Shown: positions 24,229 through 32,969, numbered from the stretch's first letter. The stretch is DNA of 64,000 nucleotides from Pseudomonas moraviensis (GCF_900105805.1 NZ_LT629788.1:1922001-1986000), one strand, 5' to 3'. Notes: generated by a model not told the origin, from the sequence alone. Made by a program: numbers and translations.

Positions 24229-25827
24229 TTAGAAAGTGGCTTGAAGGTTGAAGTGCAGGCGCGATTCCTGTTTCGAGGTGTTCGGCCCTTCGAGTAGCGG
24301 GTAGCCCCAGTCGAGGCTGCCGGACAGCCATTTGCTCAGGCTGGCGCGGGTGCCGAGGCCGACGCTGGCCAGGGCGTAATTGGCGTCCTGGTCCGGCAGT
24401 TCGTCGCGCAGGTACAGCTGCGCACCTTCGGCGAAGGCGTAGAAGCGCCAGTCCTGCATCCACGTGCCAGCGAATTTCGCCAGCGACGGTGTGCGCAATT
24501 CCTGGCTGAGCAAGTAGCCGTCGTCTGCCGTGCGTTCGGCGGCCAGATAACCGCGCACCGAGGTGGCGCCGCCGGCGGAGAATTGCTCGTTGGAAACCAG
24601 CGGCCCCGAGGCCAGTTGGAACGCCGCTTTGCTCGCGCTCTGCCAGTCGTTGTCGAAGGTCCAGGTGTAATTGGTGTCGCCCTTGAGCACGGCGAAACTC
24701 GGTTTGGCGCGGTAGCGTTTGTAGTCGAAGTCATCGTCGTCGCTGCCGTAGCCGAATACGCTGCGTGTAGCGGCAACCAGGCTCAGACCGAGGCCGAGCT
24801 GGCTCTTTTCGCTGTAGCGATAACCGTTGTAGGCGAAGGTGAACGGCGCGTATTTCAGCGGCACCTTGTCGCTTTCGCCGGACAGGCTCAGGCGCTCGTC
24901 GAAGTCCTTGAAATCGATGCCGGCCGACAGCGAGTTCGACCAGTTGCCGCTTGAGGGCAGCGTGTAAATCGCCGCGACACCGTAGGAATGCCCTTTGCCG
25001 AGGACGTTGCTGCCGCCGATGGTGGCGACGTTGCTGTCGGACTGGTAACCGGAGAATTGCACGCTCCAGCGTTCGCTCAGCGGCGCGGTGTAGGAACCGG
25101 ACCAGACCTTGGCGTTGTCGGTTTCCTGGGGTGCGGTGAAGAACGTCAGGTTGACGCTGTGGCCGAGCTGCCAAAGGTTGTTGTAGCCGAGGCTAGTGAC
25201 GCTGCGCAGCTTCTCGGTGTCGGCGCTGTAGTCGTTATTGAGACCGACGCTGGCAGTCCACGGGTTCTGGTCCTCAACCTGCAAGTCGACATCCATGGTG
25301 CCGGGCCGCTGACCTTCGCGCACCAATGGCATGACCTGACGGCCCGGGGTCTTGTTGAGCTGCGCCAGTTCGCCCTGGACCTTGGCGAAGTCCGGCACCT
25401 CGCCTTCCTTCAGCGCCGGGACGTTGTCGCGAATGTCCAGCGGCGAATAGTGTTTGGCGCCGACCACACGCACCCGGCCGACCTTGGTTTCGCTGACTTG
25501 CAGATAGACGATGCCATCGGCCACGGCCTGCTCCGGCAGCTCGACGAACACCGATTGATAGCCGCGTTCCTGATAGGCCTTCTGCAACGCATCGCGGGCG
25601 CCTTCGATGTCGCTCAAGGCTTTCTGCGGGCCGAGAAACGGGTACACCGCTTCTTCGATCGCCCGCGCATCGAGCACGGTGTTGCCGCGCACGAAGTACT
25701 CGTTGACGTCGACCAGACGCTGCGCGCCGGGCGCGTCTGTACCCTCCTCGGCCAGCGCCGGCTGCGCGCCCGCCGTCACCAGCAGCCAGCCCCACAGCGC
25801 CAGCCGTGACGTGAAAATCCGTTCCAC
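24229..25827 (-). CDS. TpsB/ShlB-type Omp85 outer-membrane transporter
   Basis: The 532-residue protein has a signal peptide (LVTAGAQPALA). One or two POTRA domains follow (YFVRGNTVLDARAIEEAVYP, then DALQKAYQERGYQSVFVELP and VYLQVSE-like strands). The C-terminal barrel shows hallmark pieces of the ShlB/FhaC/HecB family: NDYSADTEKLRSVTSLGYNN, SAGGATSVRGYL (the VRGY/F-type motif of the L6 loop) and a final FNLQATF. Such proteins secrete a large TpsA exoprotein or insert other substrates. No TpsA gene is adjacent, which is unusual. It is the second gene of the operon, 54 bases after the putative regulator. Confidence 0.88.
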   Translation of the reverse strand: MERIFTSRLALWGWLLVTAGAQPALAEEGTDAPGAQRLVDVNEYFVRGNTVLDARAIEEAVYPFLGPQKALSDIEGARDALQKAYQERGYQSVFVELPEQAVADGIVYLQVSETKVGRVRVVGAKHYSPLDIRDNVPALKEGEVPDFAKVQGELAQLNKTPGRQVMPLVREGQRPGTMDVDLQVEDQNPWTASVGLNNDYSADTEKLRSVTSLGYNNLWQLGHSVNLTFFTAPQETDNAKVWSGSYTAPLSERWSVQFSGYQSDSNVATIGGSNVLGKGHSYGVAAIYTLPSSGNWSNSLSAGIDFKDFDERLSLSGESDKVPLKYAPFTFAYNGYRYSEKSQLGLGLSLVAATRSVFGYGSDDDDFDYKRYRAKPSFAVLKGDTNYTWTFDNDWQSASKAAFQLASGPLVSNEQFSAGGATSVRGYLAAERTADDGYLLSQELRTPSLAKFAGTWMQDWRFYAFAEGAQLYLRDELPDQDANYALASVGLGTRASLSKWLSGSLDWGYPLLEGPNTSKQESRLHFNLQATF

Positions 25828-25881
25828 ACTACCCCCTGAAATTCGCGATGACCTGTGGGCGTTAGCGCCCGGTGTGATGCG

Positions 25882-26493
25882 TCAATTGCTGATCGTTGTG
25901 GCGCACGCGTGCTTGCCCAGCCAGGTGTGCAACAGCGCGAAGTTCAGCGAGAACTCGGGCATTTGCAGCAACGCGCCGCAGAACACTTCGCCGATGATTT
26001 TCTGAATCAGCAGCACCGCGCGCGGCTCGTTGAGCAACGTGGCGATGTCGCGACTGAGGGCAGTGAAACTCCAGACTTTCTGGTTCAGGCCGAGGCCGAC
26101 GAACCAGCGGAACAGCAGGTTGTAGTTGAGCTGTTCATAGAGTTGCTGTTCGCTGGGCACCGAATACAGCAGTTGCAGGAGCAGGATGTGCATGACCGTT
26201 TGCGCGGGAATGAGCATGCCGGGCGCGGCGTTCAGGTCGCGCAGCAGATCCTGGTGAGCGTCGAGCAGATCGTCGATCTGCGGGCGCAACAACACCAGCG
26301 AATGGCCCGGCGGAATGTAGCTGGACACTTCTTTCAGAGCGCCCTGCCAGTCCTCCTGCGAGACGATCCAGACCCACGGCGCGCCGTAGCGATACACCGA
26401 AACCGGCTTCTTGCGCGCGGCCTCGACGATCTTCGACAGGCGTTGATCGAGCTCCTGCATGCCCACTTTCGAATAGCGTTCCATAGTCCCCAT
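25882..26493 (-). CDS. Phd/YefM-like N-terminus fused to an IS5-type transposase N-terminal (DUF772) domain
   Basis: In this 203-residue protein, residues ~4-52 follow the Phd/YefM antitoxin pattern: MQELDQRLSKIVEAARKKPV, then YRYGAPWVWIVSQEDW. After a helical linker, residues ~114-149 match the DUF772 domain found at the start of IS5/IS1182-type transposases (SEQQLYEQLNYNLLFRWFVG, then LGLNQKVWSF). There is no DDE catalytic domain. The gene is the first of the envelope operon, so the likely role is a DNA-binding regulator of its own operon made from domesticated parts. No toxin gene is adjacent. The domain assignments are by pattern reading. Confidence 0.7.
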   Translation of the reverse strand: MGTMERYSKVGMQELDQRLSKIVEAARKKPVSVYRYGAPWVWIVSQEDWQGALKEVSSYIPPGHSLVLLRPQIDDLLDAHQDLLRDLNAAPGMLIPAQTVMHILLLQLLYSVPSEQQLYEQLNYNLLFRWFVGLGLNQKVWSFTALSRDIATLLNEPRAVLLIQKIIGEVFCGALLQMPEFSLNFALLHTWLGKHACATTISN

Positions 26494-26648
26494 TGCCTCA
26501 CTCCCGGCGTCCCGCCTCGGCTTGCAAAGTGCGCCTCTAAAGGCCCCTCAAGCGCGTTACACAGGCATGACCGGACTGGCAAAGGGCTACCGAACTTTTG
26601 TCATAAAAGCTTCATTACCGGAGGCCATATCGGTTGCGCCGCCCCCCT

Positions 26649-26736
26649 GTAGGAGTGAGCCTGCTCGCGATGGCGTCAGGTCAGCCAACTCTTCTGTGAC
26701 TGACACACCGCAATCGCGAGCAGGCTCACTCCTACA
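26649..26736. repeat. REP-like inverted pair
   Basis: The arm GTAGGAGTGAGCCTGCTCGC and its inverted copy face each other between the divergent envelope operon and gapN-like gene. Confidence 0.85.
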
Positions 26737-26884
26737 GGGGATTTGTGGTTGTGCACATGAACCTGTGGGAGCACCGTTGCGTGACATTCGCGTGACATTC
26801 ACGGGGTTAAATCAACGGGCATTCAGGCGTATAACCTGTAGAGACTTTTTGATCTGCATGCGGACATCAACACGGGGTAGCGAC

Positions 26885-28510
26885 ATGACCACAGCAAACA
26901 TCCTTGGCAATCTGTTCCCTTCTGTCAGCGACATCCCGGAAAAATACCGCCTTGAGGCTCAGGTCGAGCAACGCGAATATCTGGTCGACGGCCAGTTGCG
27001 CCGCTGGGACGGCCCACTCGCGCAGGTGCGCAGCCCGGTCTACCTGAAAGGTGCAAACGGTGAAGAACAGGTCATTCTCGGCAGCACACCGCTGCTGGAT
27101 GCCGACACCGCCCTCACCGCCCTTGATGCCGCCGTCCGCGCCTACGACCGCGGCCAGGGCCTGTGGCCAACCATGCGCGTGGCCGAGCGCATCCAGCATG
27201 TCGAAGCGTTCCTCGGCCGCATGCGTGAGCAGCGCGAAGCCGTGGTCAAGCTACTGATGTGGGAGATTGGCAAAAACCTCAAGGACTCGGAAAAAGAATT
27301 CGATCGCACCTGCGATTACATCGTCGACACCATCAACGCCCTGAAAGAACTTGATCGCCGCTCCAGCCGCTTCGAGCTGGAGCAGGACACCCTCGGCCAG
27401 ATCCGCCGCGTGCCACTCGGCGTCGCACTGTGCATGGGCCCTTACAACTATCCGCTGAACGAAACCTTCACCACGCTGATCCCGGCGCTGATCATGGGTA
27501 ACACCGTGGTGTTCAAACCGGCCAAGCTCGGCGTGCTTTTGATTCGGCCATTGCTCGAAGCCTTCCGCGACAGCTTCCCGAGCGGTGTGATCAACGTGAT
27601 CTACGGCAGCGGCCGCGAGACTGTCAGCGCACTGATGGCCAGCGGCAAGATCGACATTTTCGCTTTCATCGGCACCAATAAGGCCGCCAGCGACCTGAAG
27701 AAGCTGCACCCGAAACCACACCGTTTGCGCGCCGCTCTTGGTCTGGATGCGAAGAACCCTGGCATCGTCTTGCCCGAAGTCGATCTCGACAATGCTGTCA
27801 GCGAAGCAGTCACCGGCTCACTGTCGTTCAACGGCCAGCGCTGCACCGCGCTGAAAATCCTCTTTGTGCATGAAGACGTGGTCGACAGCTTCATCGAGAA
27901 ATTCAACGCCAAACTGGCCACGCTGAAACCGGGCATGCCGTGGGACAGCGGTGTTTCGCTGACGCCGCTGCCGGAGTCCGGCAAGGTGGATTATCTGCAC
28001 GGTCTGGTGGCAGATGCGCAGAGCAAGGGTGCGCAAGTGGTCAACCCGAATGGCGGCGAATCCCGCGCGTCGTTCTTCTATCCGGCGGTGCTGTACCCGG
28101 TGAACCCGCAGATGCGCGTGTATCAGGAAGAGCAATTCGGCCCGGTCGTGCCGATTGTGCCGTACCGTCATCTCGATACCGTGATCGACTATGTGCTGGA
28201 GTCGGATTTCGGCCAACAGCTGAGCATCTTCGGCACCAACCCGGTCGCGGTCGGCCGACTGGTCGACACCTTCGCCAATCAGGTCGGCCGAATCAACCTC
28301 AACGCCCAGTGCCAGCGCGGTCCGGACACTTACCCGTTCAACGGCCGCAAGAACTCCGCCGAAGGCACGCTCTCGGTTCACGATGCTTTGCGGGTGTTCT
28401 CGATCCGCACGCTGGTGGCGACCAAATTCCAAGAGAGCAACAAGGATTTGATCAGCGAGATCATTCGCGGGCGTGATTCGAGCTTCCTGACCACCGATTA
28501 CATCTTCTGA
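26885..28510 (+). CDS. gapN: NADP-dependent glyceraldehyde-3-phosphate dehydrogenase (aldehyde dehydrogenase family)
   Basis: The 541-residue protein starts at ATG 26885. It is an aldehyde dehydrogenase of the non-phosphorylating GapN type, oxidising glyceraldehyde-3-phosphate to 3-phosphoglycerate with NADP. The cofactor-binding motif PYNYPLNETFTTLIPALIMG and the catalytic cysteine in FNGQRCTA (Cys320) are present. The late motif EEQFGPVVPIVPY is also intact. The usual ELGG motif holding the general-base glutamate reads ALGL here (Ala284), which is odd and may be specific to this sub-family. The gene is monocistronic, facing away from the envelope operon across a REP pair. Confidence 0.85.
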   Translation: MTTANILGNLFPSVSDIPEKYRLEAQVEQREYLVDGQLRRWDGPLAQVRSPVYLKGANGEEQVILGSTPLLDADTALTALDAAVRAYDRGQGLWPTMRVAERIQHVEAFLGRMREQREAVVKLLMWEIGKNLKDSEKEFDRTCDYIVDTINALKELDRRSSRFELEQDTLGQIRRVPLGVALCMGPYNYPLNETFTTLIPALIMGNTVVFKPAKLGVLLIRPLLEAFRDSFPSGVINVIYGSGRETVSALMASGKIDIFAFIGTNKAASDLKKLHPKPHRLRAALGLDAKNPGIVLPEVDLDNAVSEAVTGSLSFNGQRCTALKILFVHEDVVDSFIEKFNAKLATLKPGMPWDSGVSLTPLPESGKVDYLHGLVADAQSKGAQVVNPNGGESRASFFYPAVLYPVNPQMRVYQEEQFGPVVPIVPYRHLDTVIDYVLESDFGQQLSIFGTNPVAVGRLVDTFANQVGRINLNAQCQRGPDTYPFNGRKNSAEGTLSVHDALRVFSIRTLVATKFQESNKDLISEIIRGRDSSFLTTDYIF

Positions 28511-28616
28511 GTCGGCTATCGGGCAGAGTCGGTTAATCCTGCCCGATAGCGGCCGCCTCCCGGCGTTTCAGTGTCTACACTGAGCCCAGCATTACTGGAT
28601 GCCCGGGAGGCTGACC

Positions 28617-28973
28617 ATGCTCGATTACTTCGCGTTGGGCCTGTTGGTGTTTGTCGGTCTCGTGCTGTTTTACGGGATCATCGTGCTGCATGACATCCCG
28701 TACGAGATCGCCGTCCACCGCAAGCACCCGCACCAGGATGCCATTCATGCCACGGGCTGGGTCAGCCTGTTCACCCTGCATGCGCTCTGGCCGTTTTTGT
28801 GGATTTGGGCGATGGCCTACCGGGAGGACCGCGGCTGGGGCTTCGGTGATGGCAAACCCGTGCAAAACCATGTCATCCGGCTGGAGCAGCAAGTGCTGGA
28901 GCTGCAGGACCGCATCGAGCGACTCGAAGCGCAGTCTCCTGCTGCCCCTGCTGCCGATACGCGGGGGATCTGA
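28617..28973 (+). CDS. DUF3302 inner-membrane protein (YiaW-like)
   Basis: The 118-residue protein has two membrane segments (residues ~4-26 and ~45-67) separated by HDIPYEIAVHRKHPHQDAIH. A cytoplasmic coiled-coil tail follows (VIRLEQQVLELQDRIERLEA). This is the layout of DUF3302/YiaW proteins, which occur next to HlyD-type adaptors of the YiaV kind. The start ATG 28617 follows GGGAGG. The gap to the next gene is 2 bases, so this is the first gene of a three-gene efflux operon. Confidence 0.85.
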   Translation: MLDYFALGLLVFVGLVLFYGIIVLHDIPYEIAVHRKHPHQDAIHATGWVSLFTLHALWPFLWIWAMAYREDRGWGFGDGKPVQNHVIRLEQQVLELQDRIERLEAQSPAAPAADTRGI

Positions 28974-28975
28974 GC

Positions 28976-29935
28976 ATGGATCTGTTGCTCATCCTCACCT
29001 ACGCCGCACTCTGTGTCGCCATCTTCAAGATCTTCCGCATTCCGCTGAACAAGTGGACGGTGCCCACGGCTGTTCTGGGTGGTGTGCTGATCATCGGCGC
29101 GCTGATTTTCACCATGAACTACAACCATCCCTATTCCGAGGTGGCGCGCTCCTACTTTGTCTCGGTGCCGGTGATTCCGATCGTCAGCGGCCAGGTCATC
29201 GACGTGCCGGTCAAGGGCAACGAGCCTCTGGAAAAAGGCGACGTGCTGTTTCGCATCGACCCTACGCCTTTTCAGAACCGGCTCAAATCCCTCAAGGCGC
29301 AGCTGGTAGCCGCCAAGGGCGACCGTTATCGCATCACCGAACTGATTCGCCGCAACTTCGGTACTCAACGCGAACTGGACGCGGCCATCGCCCGCACTGA
29401 CGATCTGCAGGCGCAACTGGACAATGCTCAGTTCGAGCTGGACAACACCGTGGTGCGGGCGCCGAGCAAAGGCTTTGTGACCCATGTTTCGCTGCGACCG
29501 GGGATGATGGCGAGCAAGCTGCCGCTGCGCCCGTCGATGGTGTTTATTCCCCAGGAAGGTCAGTATTTTGCCGCGTGGATGCGTCAGAACAGCCTGCTCC
29601 GTCTGACAGTGGGCGATGAGGCCGAAGTGGCCTTCGATGGCATTCCCGGCAAGGTCTTTGCGGGACGGGTAAAAAGCGTGATTGGCGTGATCGCCGAGGG
29701 GCAGGTGCAGCCTTCCGGCACGCTGATCAGCTACACCGGCTCGCCACCGGCGGGACGGGTGCCGGTGATCATTGAAATCACTGACCCGGCTTTCGCCGAA
29801 TACAGCGCGCTCATGCCTGGCGGCGCTTACGGACAGGCGGCGCTGTACAGCCAGCACTTCCATCACATCGGCGCGATGCGCAAAATCCTGCTGCGCATGT
29901 CGGCCTGGATGAATTACATTTTCCCCTTCCATTGA
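28976..29935 (+). CDS. HlyD-family membrane fusion protein (YiaV/AaeA-like)
   Basis: The 319-residue protein has two hydrophobic stretches near the N-terminus (LLLILTYAALCVAIFKIF and a second at ~27-47). A biotinyl-lipoyl-like hairpin follows (VSVPVIPIVSGQVIDVPVKG, then DVLFRIDPTPFQ) with a coiled-coil hairpin around 100-150. The beta-barrel part includes VVRAPSKGFVTHVSLRPGMM. It is the periplasmic adaptor of an efflux system. Flanking DUF3302 and FUSC genes indicate export of aromatic acids or similar compounds. Confidence 0.88.
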   Translation: MDLLLILTYAALCVAIFKIFRIPLNKWTVPTAVLGGVLIIGALIFTMNYNHPYSEVARSYFVSVPVIPIVSGQVIDVPVKGNEPLEKGDVLFRIDPTPFQNRLKSLKAQLVAAKGDRYRITELIRRNFGTQRELDAAIARTDDLQAQLDNAQFELDNTVVRAPSKGFVTHVSLRPGMMASKLPLRPSMVFIPQEGQYFAAWMRQNSLLRLTVGDEAEVAFDGIPGKVFAGRVKSVIGVIAEGQVQPSGTLISYTGSPPAGRVPVIIEITDPAFAEYSALMPGGAYGQAALYSQHFHHIGAMRKILLRMSAWMNYIFPFH

Positions 29936-29995
29936 TTTGACTGACTCACGAGGTTCGCACTGACTACTTACAGCTCCCACCGCCTGCCACCGCTG

Positions 29996-31033
29996 TTGCG
30001 CCGAATCCTGCGCCCGCTGCTGGACCCGTATCGGCGCTACCGCCACGCCCGACTGATCCATTCCGTTCGGGTCGCGCTGGGGTTGCTGGCGACGATTCTG
30101 TTGACCACCGGCATCAACCTTCCCCACGGCGAGTGGGCATCGGTGACGATGCTGGTGGTGATCGGTGGTTTGCAGCACCACGGCAATATCGGCAAGAAAG
30201 CCGCCGAGCGCGCCATTGGCACGTTGATCGGTGCAGGGGTCGGGTTGGCGCTGGTGGCGCAACATGCGTGGCTGGGCCTGCCGTGGCTGACCTATTTTTC
30301 CATGGCCGTGGTGTGTGGCTTTTTCTCGTATCACGCGATCGGCAAGGGTGGCTACACCGCCCTGCTCTCGGCCATCACCGTGTTCATCGTCGCCGGACAT
30401 GGCGACAACCCGATCACCGATGGTCTGTGGCGCGGTGTCGACATCTTGATCGGCATCGCCCTCGCCCTGGCTTTTTCCTTCGCCCTCCCGCTGTACGCGG
30501 TCTACTCGTGGCGCTACAACCTCGCCGATGCCTTGCGCGATTGCGCCACGGTGTACGGGCGCATCATCAACGGTGAAGCGGTCAGCGCCGACGAACATGT
30601 GCGGCTGATGAGCAAAGTCGGCGCGGTGATGGTGCAATTACGCTCGCTGATGCCGTCGGTGTCCAAGGAAGTGAAAATCTCCATGACCGAACTCGACGCC
30701 ATTCAGCGCAACCTGCGCATGTGCATCAGCACCCTGGAAATCCTCGGCAATATCCGCCCCAATGCTAGCGACCCCGCGGCCACGGCGCATCTGCAAACGG
30801 CGTTGAAGGCTGAGCACCGGCAGATTCGCGTGCAGCTGATCGGCATGGCCCGCGCGTTGAAAACCGGCGCGTCGCAGCGGCTGGAGCGTCCGATGGAACT
30901 GCCGGCAGCGGACCTGGATGCGCCGGTTGCCAATACGCTGGACGGCTATCGGATGCTGACGCGACAACTGGCAGCCAATATCAGCGAAATGCGCCAACGT
31001 CTGGCGGCCACCGCGCCGCGCTGGAACATCTGA
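29996..31033 (+). CDS. FUSC-family inner-membrane exporter component
   Basis: About 345 residues. Six membrane segments occupy residues ~20-175 (VALGLLATILLTTGINLPHG, LSAITVFIVAGHGDN and others), followed by a cytoplasmic helical region. This is the FUSC domain of aromatic-acid exporters such as AaeB, here in a half-length version. The annotated TTG start at 29996 lacks a ribosome site. CTG at 29960 in the same frame has ACGAGG six bases before it and would add 12 residues, so the true start may be non-canonical. It forms an operon with the DUF3302 and HlyD genes. Confidence 0.82.
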   Translation: MRRILRPLLDPYRRYRHARLIHSVRVALGLLATILLTTGINLPHGEWASVTMLVVIGGLQHHGNIGKKAAERAIGTLIGAGVGLALVAQHAWLGLPWLTYFSMAVVCGFFSYHAIGKGGYTALLSAITVFIVAGHGDNPITDGLWRGVDILIGIALALAFSFALPLYAVYSWRYNLADALRDCATVYGRIINGEAVSADEHVRLMSKVGAVMVQLRSLMPSVSKEVKISMTELDAIQRNLRMCISTLEILGNIRPNASDPAATAHLQTALKAEHRQIRVQLIGMARALKTGASQRLERPMELPAADLDAPVANTLDGYRMLTRQLAANISEMRQRLAATAPRWNI

Positions 31034-31036
31034 ACC

Positions 31037-31933
31037 TTACTGTGCCGCCAGCCGCCGGGTTTTCCAGCCCCAGCCTTGTTGCATGCCGGCGGCGGCCAGC
31101 AGAATCGCCGCCACTCCGATCCATTGCAGCAGTTCCAGGCGGTGGCCGAAGGCGAACCAGTCGACGAAAATCGCCGCAATCGGATAGATGAACGACAGCG
31201 CGCCGGTCAGCGCTGTCGGCAACTTTTGAATGGCGCCGTAGAGCAACACATACATCAGACCGGTGTGAACGATACCCAATGTCACCAGACTGGCCCAGGC
31301 GTCGGCACCTTGCGGCAGCGCACCGAAATGCGCGAACGGCGCGAGCAACAATACGCCAGTGCAGACTTGAATCAGCGCGATCAGATGTGGCGGCGTGCCG
31401 GTCAGGCGCTTGATGATCAGTGCGGCAATCGCATACAGAAACGCCGCACCCAAGGCGAGAGCAATCCCCAGCAAATAATCGTTACCGCTCTCCCCTTGAG
31501 TGCCATGGGCGCTGACGATTGCCAGCATGCCCATGAAGGAAACTGCCAGCCAGAACAGCTTCTGCAAGGTGATTTTTTCGCCAAGAAACAAGGCCGCCAG
31601 ACCGACCAGCATGAACGGCTGCACGTTATACACCGCCGTGCCGATCGCAATCGAGGCGCGGGAATAGGACGCGAACAGCAACACCCAATTACCGACAATC
31701 GCCATTCCGCTGAGCACCGCCAGCAGAAACGTTGTGCGGGTCAGAATCCCTGGGCGCAGGAAGCCGAACGCGGCGCAGATCAACAGCAAGGTCCCGGCGC
31801 CGAACACGCAGCGCCAGAACACCACGTCGAGCACCGGTTGCCCGGAAACCAGCACGAACCAGCCGATCGTCCCGGATATCAGCATGGCGGCGGTCATTTC
31901 CAGCGAGCCGCGGCGGATTGCGTTGTCCATCAT
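31037..31933 (-). CDS. EamA/DMT-family transporter
   Basis: The 298-residue protein has ten predicted membrane helices in two EamA repeats (ISGTIGWFVLVSGQPVLDVV at the start; LALGAAFLYAIAALIIKRL opening the second half). ATG 31933 is chosen because AGGAG lies just before it, rather than the ATG at 32002. It probably exports small metabolites or amino acids. An Lrp/AsnC-type regulator is encoded divergently about 145 bases away, a common pairing for amino-acid exporters. It converges with the FUSC gene, with three bases between the stops. Confidence 0.87.
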   Translation of the reverse strand: MMDNAIRRGSLEMTAAMLISGTIGWFVLVSGQPVLDVVFWRCVFGAGTLLLICAAFGFLRPGILTRTTFLLAVLSGMAIVGNWVLLFASYSRASIAIGTAVYNVQPFMLVGLAALFLGEKITLQKLFWLAVSFMGMLAIVSAHGTQGESGNDYLLGIALALGAAFLYAIAALIIKRLTGTPPHLIALIQVCTGVLLLAPFAHFGALPQGADAWASLVTLGIVHTGLMYVLLYGAIQKLPTALTGALSFIYPIAAIFVDWFAFGHRLELLQWIGVAAILLAAAGMQQGWGWKTRRLAAQ

Positions 31934-32078
31934 TGTTCTCCTGAGGCTAGGGTGAAGCATGGCGAAAGTATGCCAAGCGAGCGCCAGGCTGCTCCAGTGC
32001 ATAAAGCAGGCTAAACTCCCTTTTGGCCTTTTTTATCGTGGGTGTTTTGCACCTTTTGCCTAATACGGGATTTCGCAC

Positions 32079-32516
32079 ATGACTGACGATATCGACCAGG
32101 TTCTCATCGGTGCCTTGATGGAAGATTCCCGGCGTTCACTTAAAGCGCTGGCGCAGATCAGCGGCCTGTCGTCGCCGAGCGTGGCCGAGCGGCTACGGCG
32201 CCTGGAAGAACGCGGCGTGCTCAAGGGCTATACGGTGGAGGTAGACCCGAAATGTTTTGGCTATCAGCTACAGGCGATCGTCCGGGTACGACCTCTGCCC
32301 GGGCAATTGCAGGAGGTGGAACGGCAGATCATGTCGATCCCGGAGTTCACCGAGTGCGACAAGGTCACCGGTGAGGACTGCTTTATCGCCCGCCTGCATG
32401 TGCGCTCGATGGAACAGCTCGACACCCTGCTCGACCGCCTCAATACATTGGCGGAAACCAATACGGCGATCGTCAAGAAGACCCCGGTCAAGCGGCGACT
32501 GCCACCGATGGCCTAG
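32079..32516 (+). CDS. Lrp/AsnC-family transcriptional regulator
   Basis: The 145-residue protein has an N-terminal helix-turn-helix (LMEDSRRSLKALAQISGLSS, then SVAERLRRLEERGVL) and a C-terminal RAM/AsnC ligand domain (QAIVRVRPLPGQLQEVERQI, VTGEDCFIARLHV). It probably senses an amino acid and controls the divergent EamA exporter. The intergenic region is short, and I can point to no clear operator. Confidence 0.9.
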   Translation: MTDDIDQVLIGALMEDSRRSLKALAQISGLSSPSVAERLRRLEERGVLKGYTVEVDPKCFGYQLQAIVRVRPLPGQLQEVERQIMSIPEFTECDKVTGEDCFIARLHVRSMEQLDTLLDRLNTLAETNTAIVKKTPVKRRLPPMA

Positions 32517-32574
32517 GTGCCTTTTGCATCTGATCGGCGTAAATTGTGGTTTTTCACAGCTAAGGAATGGCGGT

Positions 32575-32904
32575 ATGAAAACTCAGGCAATGCTGCTGGC
32601 GGCCCTGCTGCTCGGCGGTTGCGGCACGATTCAAACGGTGGCGCGCCACGATCAGGCTGCCGTTGACGGACTCAAAGAGCAGAAAAGTTATTGCGGCGCG
32701 GTACCGAGAATCTACAGCGGCCTCGCCTATGATTTCTGCACGCTGAACGCACCGCTGGCCTCAGGCATCGATCCCGATGATCACCGCAACGCGGCAATTC
32801 CCGTGGTGCTGGTGGACGCCGTGGTATCCGGCGCACTCGACACCCTGCTGCTGCCCTACACGATCTACCGTCAGCAAATGGATGGCAGCATCGTCATCAA
32901 CTGA
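32575..32904 (+). CDS. YceK/YidQ-family lipoprotein
   Basis: The 109-residue protein has a lipoprotein signal and lipobox (LLLGGC). It contains YCGAVPRIYSGLAYDFC with two cysteines, and PVVLVDAVVSGALDTLLLPY near the end. These match the small YceK/YidQ (DUF1375) outer-membrane lipoproteins of unknown function. A terminator follows the stop. Confidence 0.82.
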   Translation: MKTQAMLLAALLLGGCGTIQTVARHDQAAVDGLKEQKSYCGAVPRIYSGLAYDFCTLNAPLASGIDPDDHRNAAIPVVLVDAVVSGALDTLLLPYTIYRQQMDGSIVIN

Positions 32905-32926
32905 GCAGACACTTTTCTCCAGACAA

Positions 32927-32953
32927 TAAAAAACCCGCCGAAGCGGGTTTTTT
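32927..32953. terminator. rho-independent terminator, bidirectional
   Basis: AAAAAACCCGC, loop CGAA, then GCGGGTTTTTT. It can serve both the plus-strand lipoprotein gene and the convergent Bax-inhibitor-1 gene. Confidence 0.9.
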
Positions 32954-32969
32954 ATTACAGCCGTGAAGA

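Noticed and set aside
25882..26493. Insertion sequence remnant
   Set aside because: Only the transposase N-terminal domain is present, the frame is intact, and no inverted repeats or DDE domain are seen. It is better read as a domesticated gene.
21272..26493. Classical two-partner secretion or siderophore uptake locus
   Set aside because: No TpsA exoprotein and no TonB-dependent receptor are encoded nearby.
28817..30637. 606-codon minus-strand open frame
   Set aside because: It runs opposite the DUF3302/HlyD/FUSC genes, whose protein motifs are clear; the His/Arg-rich translation is typical of an antisense shadow.
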